This document shows positions 53,201-62,000 of a stretch of 64,000 bases of DNA, in pieces. The notes under the pieces were generated by a model. The model made no database searches, was not told the origin of the DNA, and worked only from the letters and a program-made list of their open reading frames with translations. The position numbers and the translations under genes are program-made. Source of the stretch: Candidatus Obscuribacterales bacterium (GTDB lineage: Bacteria > Cyanobacteriota > Vampirovibrionia > Obscuribacterales > Obscuribacteraceae); contig JAHBVO010000003.1 in the NCBI GenBank assembly GCA_019637435.1, positions 1,116,001-1,180,000 of the forward strand, written 5' to 3'. Each line of letters starts with the position of its first letter. The first letter of the stretch is position 1.

Positions 53201-55941
53201 GCAGTACCGCAATTGGTGGCAACGGCGGGAATGTCACGGTCGTCACAACCGGAGATGGAACAATCTCGCTCAACAACATCAACACATCAGCGACTGACGG
53301 CAATGGTGGTGAGGTTCTCCTTATCGGTGCTGGTGTTACGGTAAACAACATTACCACCACAGGCAGTGCCGGTGGCGGGGCCGTTGAGATACGCGGTTTT
53401 GGCTCTGAAGTTCAGTTAAGCAGCCCGCCAACTCCTATGGTAATTCAAAACGGAAAGATTACAGGTGGTACCTTCATTCCTGCGGCTACGGCAGCAGGTG
53501 CGATTGCGGTCAATAATATTGATGCTGGTGATGCGTCCGTCACTCTAGTAAACCTGGTCTCAACGGTGACAGTAAATAACGTCATTCAGGCACACAGCGT
53601 TGAAATCAACACTGATACTCTTACTTTCACTAACGCGAATAGCTTCAGCGTGAACCCTGATGCCTCCGGAAATGGTGGCAAGATCAATTGGTTTGTAAAC
53701 ACTCTCAACACCCCCGCCGGCATTCCTTTCGCTCTTAATGCGGATGGCACCGGAATGGGTAATGGCGGAGATATCCAGGTTTATATGGTTGGAGGTGCTC
53801 CAGTATTTGTCGGCACACCGACTAAACCGCCGAAAGGCGCCGCGAACCTCCTGACTCTCAGTGCTGAAAGCGGTGCGCTCGGAGGAAACGGAGGCTCTCT
53901 GCTGCTGTTCGTCCAGGGCAATCTCACCGTGGACACTGGTTTCTTAACAGCCGCCCCACAGTCCAGCACCGGCAATTGGAACGGTGCTTCGTACCAACTC
54001 GCAAGTGCCAATGCGAGTGGAAAGACTACGCTTCAAGTGACCGGTGATCTGAGCGCCGAAGCTGTCGGCACTGGAAACGGAGGATTGATAGCATTTCAAT
54101 CAAGAAACAAGAAAGCATTCACCGTCAACGCGACAAAGGCTCCGAAGAACGGAAACTTCGGAGAGTTAAGCACCGGTACTAATGGCGGTATCGCCATCAT
54201 CAACACGGGCGGCGGTGTTAACGTCGCAAGCGAATTTGCCTCGACTCCTGGTGTTTTGACTCTGAGCGCAGCGATGAAAGGCGCCGTTACCACTGGAAAA
54301 GGCGTGTCTCTTATCACAGAAGGTGCTCTGGTGCTCGCTTCTGATACCGGCGCTATAGGCAAGAAACCGCTCACCATATCGGCGCCGATCTTGGCCGTTC
54401 AAAGTCAGGGTGTAGTGAATCTTAACAGCATCTACGCCGGAACCGTCACCACAGCCTTACCTGTATCAGCCGGTAAAGCGTTCAATCTGACAGCGATAGG
54501 CGATGTGAATGTGTCCACCTCGATGGATGTTGTTGGAGACGTAAATATCTCTTCAACTGGGGCGATATCCGTGATTGACAATATAACTACGCAATCGGGT
54601 TCTATTGCTCTCACCGCAGGTAGTGGCATACTGTCTATTAATAATGACCTCACGGCGAACAATGGCGGTATCGTGCTTTCGAACCTGGATACCACTAATG
54701 GTGCCATTGCGATAGGTGCCGTGACCATCGCGACTGCCGGAAAAGGTGATGATGTCATCATTGCGATTGGCGCTCCGCCCAAAAAGCCAACTAACACGCA
54801 AGCCGAACCCGGCTTCTTTGTAGACAACCACGGCACCAAAGGTGTCGCATATTTCGGACCTGCAGGCGGTGTCGTGCGAACCGGGGTTTCTGATGTTAGC
54901 GTCAACGTGATCAATAAAGATGTGATCTTCAATAATTTGTCGACGGGTGGTCAATTGATCACAGTGGAGGGAGGCGCGGTTATAACTGCCGATCCGCCGT
55001 CGAGGACAGTTGCCGGTCCGCGCCTTAGTGGACTCAATCTAAACAGTCTAGAGGTTGCGACTCCGGCTATGGTTGACGCGCCAGCCAATCTGGCGTCCTT
55101 AAGTCTGTCGAACGCTGTCAATGCAAGTTCGCTGTCGAACACTTCGGTCACCCTGGTCGATGAGATGCAATTGATGAGCTCTTCGGCCACCTCCGTCGAC
55201 ACGATGCCTTCGATGATCGCTTCAACGACCCTGGTGGGTGCGAAGTCATCGATGAGCGCGTCTGCGACCATTAATACGGTAGGTCTCATGAACGCAGCAA
55301 CCACGACTCCGTCGGGTATTAGTACCGACGTATCTTCACGCCGCACAACAAAGACGGTAAGTTGGAGCGATGCCCCCGATGCAGATCTGTTTATCGATGC
55401 TGATTTCAACCATGGTTCTTCAGTCAGCGACCAGGAATTCGGCAATGTCATTTTCGCACCGCGTAGTGACATGACCGTTGAAACAAAACACGGCACTGTA
55501 AGTCTCAAGGCTGGTTCCGTCGCGCTCGTTATGCAATCTGAACGAAGCTTGTCGGTATACGATCTGCACGATCAGTGCAAGAATGCGGTCACCGTTCGTA
55601 GTGGCACTACGCAAATGAGCCTGACGCCCGGCCGGCACGCAACGATCAGCAGTCAATCGCAGGCTGAGTTTGTTGACGTCAACCAAATCGAATTGGTTCA
55701 ACACCGAGGGCTGAATCAGAACAAACTCAATAACGGTTACGCCGCATTCACATCGGAGTTCTCGATCCCCTCAGCATGTTATGCGGTCAAACCGCTCGCG
55801 AAGTTGATGAATTCAAAACAACCAGATGCGCGTAAGCTCGCAAAGCAACTCGTCAAGACCACTTCCGTCATTCTGACACTCAACCCTGACCGAGGCGATT
55901 ACGTTCAATTTTTCAAACCTCGCGTCGCCGCGATGAGGTAA
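47227..55941 (+). CDS. giant beta-helix surface protein with C-terminal FecR-like module
   Basis: 2904 residues. A signal peptide ends near PAQAHRT. A charged Arg/Glu stretch is followed by ~2500 residues of beta-helix-type repeats rich in Gly, Asn, Ser and Thr (GGNITL, DLELTAGRSI, VVLNASVINNQGAV), like filamentous hemagglutinin. Near the C-terminus (~2745-2830) a FecR-like module appears: MTVETKHGTVSLKAGSV, SVYDLHDQCKNAV, LTPGRHATI. There is no obvious autotransporter barrel or LPXTG; export could be by two-partner secretion or an unknown route, but no partner gene is in the window. It probably acts in adhesion or envelope structure. It is convergent with its paralog. Confidence 0.85.
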   Translation: MKSPAAGVQGQATLGASLLAFTLSLTGSAPAQAHRTDDHLSALFARDAMRADRREARLERRELRIQQSVVSAPHSAEQLQSSNSATNTQSARHNNARHINLFSQMDGTKAGSRASASTAQLPGQVSTFRTSRPNLGRSTFETDRGNSKLINSGIALDLSSTKANITIGENVLDGTITLIIGGEEKQYSAGSKVTAAEYAALTGKLATGTQTLTLSHGGAAEGGNLNLNLVSDNGMTIRASELVVPQNVTVEGDFGKTADGVRVTKDLVNYGSIVATSTNSTKATAVIGARDIENAEGGSIVSVSSASNPNLNLALRANRDLDNAGSIQSAGDLELTAGRSITNSSGAVVGAAGNVVLNASVINNQGAVNAQGDITLMGTADSTLGVNNFGGTLSALNGSINLRENGFEGTGNSIIYGGDLLSKQLNINAGQATGDVIARNVTGVINSSGLAAHVSANTDTLVLGTQCLTGDPTYFNTGDIIIGGDITVAEDLTIIAGGNISDISGTPITLTARSGSVGQDITIIAGANITSGTGELTPPGGPATLTTGAQQALSAVTVSGPATFGGSITFSNANQIDASSTGGNASGGNITLIAYANGYAGTPGKINAGATTLITSGNGSGNNGNVTVIGEQTISLGQITANGGTGTAPGTGVVEIASKQPTTSDGLPITFGTNGSIASGNTFVPGADFEYFNLDTTITVNSINAATNVNVLGAFDVHLGNVVVSAGDINITTTRYGGAIFSDGGTYSADTINIFSSGYSDIRGNVTADFVQVKTSNSVGLENLTLNAPSVVLLSEHETAFINATINVTEGFLSVSGQQVNGLNSPATINGSNPGNGANIVVIAGASWTDNGSNVTINGPSGMAGSIFENSISALSTSSTGTGSAGDITLAAYGSGTLGIVRLYQASEITAKGAGGANGNVTIVADGASLGNAIEINGIDATGGTSGGTITLSSTTPNAAAIGPISKADASYSGSLVGTTQGAGGIRVYDPLKAGQSVTVDAGTQGVNLNSISVNGLSGNQAGGSIAITGSGVTLGTVQANGIGSGIGGTIEIQANSLNASAISANGGSTGAGGAGGNVMVGVNTASLYSVGTISANGGGTAGSAGTISVFNNGAGGISFNPANISLATNGGGGSLTLDATAGAVDGPVVITGSVVSVNGNAGFDNGQLQIKGSAITRNGSLSITSSNGIDHSGSIELTTTSGDISVSGNFSVMTGGSLDIDLSSSRVITTANTGGTVLLQAVDNLIASGVNIVTTGAAGIPAGSITINGGGGLVVLGSLTSVGTGALSGGTVSVTSVGGLVYLGDINVNGGISGAGGTVTLNVSGAGAGVASILAAGFGSAAGGTISLTTAGHDINVAPDSSLIVDSGNGAAGSIQISTSGGDVILQAGTNLFSARGETSNGTISLNQLGSLSLGPASLTLDTSGAGSGSNISVSFNTSGPITASNGDLNISASGDVSFTGIVDIETNGGDVVITANSISSNGSPQTLPDIDTDRLAGVSGDVSVSVNTSVTLNSILANNITISTPTLTQVTMNSPITADGTTIISTGRLVQSGSATINSDALELNFRTSGVMSTISTNVNSLTVTGVNNSITVNEANALNLLGVSNILNVNLSAGGNVFVNAAQSTINDYAITAVGAIAVNAPITAVNSLALTSSSDNIQIDNALTISGASGSISLEATSGGLITELANGAIDTGAGGALNVTIAASPAEANLTAGTNNIAILNGAGGGLISVDNGANALSVLNLGSTQSLNATTTNATGISLIGSIATSGDVTLNTTSFSAGANNLTAARITVQSATDRTLDASGAVLTATTPAAGAPGSPSTPTAINFITGTGEDLTLNGTMTMNGDVTFSNVGGTTTSQNNSLYAGSNNVVLKTANWTQLGNGNITGNLLFAGGVSIVNPDGDLVLSGNITFVGQDLVLAARNNVVLGNFNIDLSNTTESGNNLTIVAGYTLTPTGGGQQQSSLPFTVGAPTTGGGSVTGTGSITTGSTAIGGNGGNVTVVTTGDGTISLNNINTSATDGNGGEVLLIGAGVTVNNITTTGSAGGGAVEIRGFGSEVQLSSPPTPMVIQNGKITGGTFIPAATAAGAIAVNNIDAGDASVTLVNLVSTVTVNNVIQAHSVEINTDTLTFTNANSFSVNPDASGNGGKINWFVNTLNTPAGIPFALNADGTGMGNGGDIQVYMVGGAPVFVGTPTKPPKGAANLLTLSAESGALGGNGGSLLLFVQGNLTVDTGFLTAAPQSSTGNWNGASYQLASANASGKTTLQVTGDLSAEAVGTGNGGLIAFQSRNKKAFTVNATKAPKNGNFGELSTGTNGGIAIINTGGGVNVASEFASTPGVLTLSAAMKGAVTTGKGVSLITEGALVLASDTGAIGKKPLTISAPILAVQSQGVVNLNSIYAGTVTTALPVSAGKAFNLTAIGDVNVSTSMDVVGDVNISSTGAISVIDNITTQSGSIALTAGSGILSINNDLTANNGGIVLSNLDTTNGAIAIGAVTIATAGKGDDVIIAIGAPPKKPTNTQAEPGFFVDNHGTKGVAYFGPAGGVVRTGVSDVSVNVINKDVIFNNLSTGGQLITVEGGAVITADPPSRTVAGPRLSGLNLNSLEVATPAMVDAPANLASLSLSNAVNASSLSNTSVTLVDEMQLMSSSATSVDTMPSMIASTTLVGAKSSMSASATINTVGLMNAATTTPSGISTDVSSRRTTKTVSWSDAPDADLFIDADFNHGSSVSDQEFGNVIFAPRSDMTVETKHGTVSLKAGSVALVMQSERSLSVYDLHDQCKNAVTVRSGTTQMSLTPGRHATISSQSQAEFVDVNQIELVQHRGLNQNKLNNGYAAFTSEFSIPSACYAVKPLAKLMNSKQPDARKLAKQLVKTTSVILTLNPDRGDYVQFFKPRVAAMR

Positions 55942-56017
55942 CGGTTTTCCTCATTGGGGCGATCTGCCCCGAAATTCGTGATGCTATGGAGCGCATGAAT
56001 GCCAGGCGAGACAAAGC
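55942..56017. terminator. convergent intergenic hairpin
   Basis: GGGGC GATCT GCCCC (55956-55970) is a short stem in the 76-bp gap between the two giant genes. It may end both transcripts, but neither strand has a good U-run. Confidence 0.4.
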
Positions 56018-59000
56018 TCAGCGAAGCGCCGAAATTGTTTCAACAAATTCAGCAGTAATGACCTCGTTTGGAATCTTTTGCTCAAAAGTGGCATTGCCCT
56101 GCAAGTGTAGCGACACCGCGATCGTTTTCAGTACAGATTCGGAAATAGGCTTCATGTGTGCATGTGGCTTACCGAGTAATTCATGCAACGGCGCAACTGC
56201 TGAGATCGCTGATGCGTGAGAGAATTCCGAGGAGAACGCTTTGAGCTCATTACCTAGGCTGTGTGCATTCAAATTGCGGTGGCTGATTAGAAATGCCGGA
56301 TTGATATCCTCAAAGCGTTGAACTGAGCTGCGCGTAACGGAGAGGTGGCGACCCGGCGCCAGGCTCAATTCCGATTTGCCTACAATGAGTTTGACGGCTC
56401 CCTTTCGCCGATCGTGTATGTCGAAGAGCGACAGTCCATCCTTATTACAGATAATCAGGACTACGGAGTTTCTTTCGACAGAAATCTTTCCAAACGGTGT
56501 GGGGATAACCTTATCTCTCGTGCTCGCGAGAAGGGTCGCTCCATCTACCATGTTTCTATTGAATTCGCTTTCTGTGCCTTTTTCATCGACGATTTCAGAC
56601 AACAAATTTGCCTGGACCTTCGATGCTCGCTTCAGTGATTCAAACAGCTTGGCTCGATTGTTATTATTTTGAATGCTTCCTCTCTGTGACTCGGCGACAC
56701 CAATCCATGAGGCATCGAGCAGGTCAATGGTGTTCGCGACCGGACTATTGCTGACAACGTTTGTTGGTAGGTTTTCCATTGGCGCGCCATCGATTGTCTT
56801 GAACGCTGAGTTTGCGAGCAACCCCTCGCCGAGTTGTGTGAACGCGTTCTGGGTGGTGGTGAATGCAATGGTTGCTTTCTTAGAACCGACCGTGTCGGTT
56901 CCTGCCTTAACTGATGTAGTACTTTCAGGTGACACTCCGTATCGAAACGCGCTCGTCACTACCTCCGTCTCTACGCCGACCGGGTTTGGAGGATCGGCTG
57001 TAATTGTCACTCCACCACCGAGTGAAATCGATTTACTGCTCAAGGGCGTGCTGAAGACAACGTTCGCATTTTTGTAATTGAGGACGTTGTTACCACCCGA
57101 TGCCGTGATTCCGTTTTGACCGAAGAAGACACCACCTGTGATGCCAAGTTGATTGACGCTGATAAGGCTTGGAGCAGGGTTCACACCAGAATCCAAAACA
57201 GGTGCGCCAATGGAAATCGTTACGTCACCGCCGTTTCCGTTTGTCTGAATGCTGGAATTTGCTCCGATTGAGATTTTTCCCTTTTTCAGGTTGTTATTCT
57301 GCAAAGTCAACGCGCCGTTGGTAGCTGTGAGTTCCGCAGCCGAAGCCGTGGCAAGGTTCCCCGAGCTGGTTGTAACTATTAGATCTCCATTTGTTGCAGT
57401 CAGTTCGTTCAGAATTACGCTACCCGCAAAATCCAAGTTCAAAGTTTGTCCGACCGCGTTTTGAACCGTGGTCGTTTTAGTATTCAAGCTTCGAATGTCC
57501 ACAGAACCTGACGTCAGTGTCACTAAGTTTGAGGCGCGAATATCTAGTGGATTGCCAGTGGCTCCGATATTTCCATTTACCGCCTCCAGTTGCACTAACG
57601 CTCCCGTTGCGGAAGTGTTATCGTTGTTCAGCGGTTTTATGATGTCGCCGCTATTGCTCACGATTTTGACAGTGTCCTTACCACTTACGGTTCCGGCGAT
57701 TGTTATATCGTTCTCTGCCGTATATGTGAAGTTGGTGGCACTAATGTTGTTGAGACGGCTAGCTGCGGCTCCGGTGTTTGATACGTTCACATCTCCCTTA
57801 CTTGAAACGCTAAGGCTGTCGAGCTGCGTATTTAGCGCCGACGCCGCGGTTCCGATGTTCGCTGAGGTTTTTAGGCTCAATATGCTGGATTTGATTATGC
57901 CATCACCTGTAGTGACAAGGGATTTACTGTTCACTGTCAGTTGAGATGACCACAATTCGCCATTCACGCGAAGATCAGATTTTGAGCTGATTACAGTTTT
58001 TCCGTTAGATTCGCTTCCCGTTCCACCGGCAATATCCACTCCTGTTTTAGAGTTTACATCTACGAATATTGAACTGCCGTTTGTCGGTGATATCAGCGAG
58101 CTCGACGTGTTTACGACCAGCGAATTTGCTGAAACGCTTATCGGTAAGTTTTCACTGCCGATAGACGCAAATGAGCTTGTGCTGCTGCTCTGCAGAATCA
58201 CTTCTCCTGCCGTTATTGTGTTGCCTTTCTTGGTGGTAACGATCTGTCCCAAACCTATCGATTTAAGCGAAACAGCAGCCGTCGTTTTGTCACCGAGTTT
58301 GGTAGCGATATTGACTGCACCACCGGCGGTTGCCGTGAGGTTGCCGACTTTTGAAACGGACGATTGCAGCGTGACGTCGCCACTGTTTATAAAGGTTAGC
58401 GAGCCGTTGGTGCTACCGGTGACGTCGAGTTTTCTGATACCGTTGCCGATGTTGCCTTTTGCTCCAATCACAAGAGCTGTCGAAGAGTCGGAAATCAGTG
58501 TGACATTTCCGCCCTTGCCACTGCCTTTTCCGGAGGCATCGAGTAAACCGTCGATAATTAGAACTCCGCTGCCAGCGCCGAATCCAGCTTCTAAGACGAC
58601 AGTGCCACCATTGCCGGATTGTCCGGTAGGACCGAAGTGAAGTCCGGTCGGATCAACAATAAGATTACCACCAGACTTTGCTGACACCGTGCCACCATTG
58701 CCGTTGGCTAGTCCCCCCGCCGCAGATAGCGAAAATTGGCTTGCGCCTGAGCCTATGGTCATCGGATTTTGACTAATGTTGGTGATACTAGCGATGCCAC
58801 CATCGCCCGATCCTACACCATCGACTTTTAGTGTTAATGGAGCATCGCCCAGGACATCATAGGCAGAAGCCGAGAATACCAAGCTACCGCCATTGCCATT
58901 CGCTCCGCGGGGAGCTACGCTGGGAACGCCCGCTCCGAGGTAGATGGTTCCCGTTGTTGTTAAGGCGATTTCTCCGCCGTTACCACCGGACAGACCGCTG

Positions 59001-62000
59001 CTGGCTGAAATCGAGTATTGCCCGGCAGCGGAACCGACGGTGATATCTACGGCGCCTGCATTGAGTGAGACGGACCCGCCGCTACCTGTCCCAACTCCGT
59101 CAGCGTTCAGCGAGAGTGGTGCTGTCAGCTCGGTAGTCCAGTGCAGGCTGGGGGCTGCCAGTGTGATATGACCGCCATTCCCGTCCGCTCCGCGTGGACC
59201 GAACAATAGTGCGATTGGGTCTATGATAATCGAATTGTCTGATTCTAGAATGATGGTGCCGCCATTGCCTCCAGCGACTCCACTTTGTGCAGATAGTGAT
59301 GCCGAGCCAGGTGCGGTCGGGTCAATGGTTGGCAGGATTGAGGCTGACAATCGCAGTCTGCCTCCGTCTCCGGTTCCTGAACCGTCAACATTAAGAGTCA
59401 GGTGACCGCCATCCGTACTGACGATTGCGGACCCGACCAAATCGATGATACCACCGTTGCCCTGCGTTCCGAGCGCGCCGACGTTGATGCCATTCGCACC
59501 CAATCCAATTCCGAGTGAAGTGTTTACGAACGCTCCGCCGCCATTTCCTCCGGAAGCGCCGCTGTTCGCGTTGATTTTGAACTCATTTGCGCCCGTTCCG
59601 AAATTTAGGTTGCCAATCACGTTTGAGTCATAAGTAGTGGTTAATGAGACTGTGCCACCATTTCCGGTGCCAACGGCTGCGACGTCGAAAACTGTCGCGC
59701 TGGCGTCGGGGTTTAAAATTCCGCGGCCGGTCAGACTGATGTTTCCACCGTCTCCACTGCCGCTGCGGGGATTTACTCTAATTCCAATTGTATCTCCACC
59801 GACTGTGATCGAGCCCTGGGACGTTACAGTGACCGAACCTCCATTGCCACCATTTACGCCACCACGCGCCCACAAGGTAATCACTCCAGGTCCGCTATCG
59901 CCTATGGTGATTGGTTGGGCCGTGTTCAGAATCACAGTGCCACCGTTTCCGCCGGTGAAGGCATCGGCACCAAGCAGCAGGCTATAGCTGTCCGAATTCG
60001 TCCAATCCAGAGATCCTATATTGAGCGATAAATAGCCACCATTACCGTTTGCATCTGTTTCCGGACCAAAACCGCCGGGCAAGAACAACTGCCCGGGAGT
60101 TGTAATGTCGATTACGTGAGCAACCAGATTTGCCGTTTCAAGGGAGATGTTCCCAGCCGATGTTAAGTGGAACTCGCCGGCATTAGTCCCCGACCGCACA
60201 GCGAGGGGGGCAGCGCTAACATTGTCGATGAAGCTTTCTACTGGAGTTGAGGCTCCGAGCGTCGAAGTTTCCACTTCTAAATAGTCTGCGGCAGAACCAA
60301 TGCCACCTGTTCCGGCGCTGACATTCAGGGTCTTGGCGCTGATTAGGCCAGTACTCCTCAGTGCTCCTGAGCCTCCCGTCGATATAATGGTCCTGTTGTC
60401 ACCACTGTTTACTCCTGACAGTTGTATATCACCGCTTGGAACGCCCTCGTAGATGCTTCCACTAGTGATCAATCCGCTTTGAACTTTGACGTTGTTGTAC
60501 ACGACCTGCGCTGAAGAAATCCAAACTTCGCCGGATTTGTTGGTCCCAGGATTCGAAGTATTGATGGCCCCATTGACGGTGACTCCATTGGCGATGATTT
60601 TTACATCTCCACTCACCCCGGTTGTCGAGGTCGTAGACGTATTGATCGAACCGATTTCGACAGAGCCGTTTGCATAGATTGCAACATTCCCTCCGACGGT
60701 TACACCGTTCGTCAGGATGTTTGTGCTGCCAAGGTCGATGTTGCCGTCGCCGAGTCCTGTTACGGTTCGTTCTATTTGATCTGGCCCGTCCGTTCCACCA
60801 CCGGTAGATGGGGTGAATTGAAATCCAGCCATAAGCGTGAGCGGACTGCCAAGACCATTTGCTATGTTTCTCAAATCAATCGATAAAGCATTGCCACCAT
60901 CTGTGATATCGCCAGCGGAGATAATCAAAAGCGCATTCGACTGCGTCAGATCAAGATTCGAGATATCCAGCGGCGAGCCGTTCGAGCGTGCGTAAGTGCT
61001 GCCGGAAGACAGAACCAGAGGATTGGCATCTATCGTACCGTTGTTTATTAACATGGGTGTGTCAACGAATACCGTAGGTCCACGCAATAATGCGCCATTC
61101 GCTACGACAACAGACTGGGCAGTGCCGCTCGCCGAGATATGCGTCGTGGCACCAAGCGCAGTGCTTCCCACAAACTCAATGCGATTTGGCGTGTCTCCTG
61201 ATTCTTCTGCTGTGAGGTATATCTGTCCATTTGGAGCATTTATAAAATTTGCTCTTACGAAGAGGTTTCCGCCCGCTCCGTTTAACGGCGTTGAGACTAT
61301 ATTGACGTTACCTGTATCGGCAGTGATTGTGCCGGCAAAATTGATATTCAAATCTTGGCCGGCAACGCCCATGAGGTCGACGCTAGAACCACGAAGGAAC
61401 CATGAAATCGTCGGTGAAGCGATTTCGGTGGCCGTGATCGAAAGAGGACCTGTTGTGACGACGTCATCTCTAATTTCTATCGTTGAATCATTCTTCAAAT
61501 TGAGAGACTGTGCTGTCGACTCAAACAAATTCAGCGCGCCGGTGTTTTGAACGTAAACCGCTCCGCTGGAGGTAACCGTCAGATTGCTGGTGTTAGTGTC
61601 AACAAAATTAGAGGCAGAGCCGATTGACCCGCTGTCGCCTCTGAGCGTTATAGATTGAGCGGTCAGGATTCCGTCGACTGTGATTGCTCCGGTCCCACCA
61701 GTTCGAAGAGTGATTCCGCTTATGTCACCAGCACTCACGCTGTTAACCGAGATGTTGCCACCATAGCTACTGATGCCGAAACCGGATCCCGCTACCGTTC
61801 GTCCGTTCAAGATTTTGGTGTTCGTACCGGATACGGTTCCTGATGCGATGGACACGGAACCATCACCATTACCGGCGTTTATCGTCCCCAGAACGGTGAC
61901 GCCATTTCCTCTCAGTGCGACGTCGCCAGCATCACCGGTATCTGATGATGTGTCTATCGAACCAATAGTGATTGATCCGGCCGCGTAGGCGCCCACGAAG

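Noticed and set aside
48033..55704. Long minus-strand ORFs opposite the 47227 giant gene
   Set aside because: Val/Pro/Leu/Thr-rich composition typical of antisense shadows of Gly/Asn/Thr-rich repeats; no ribosome sites.
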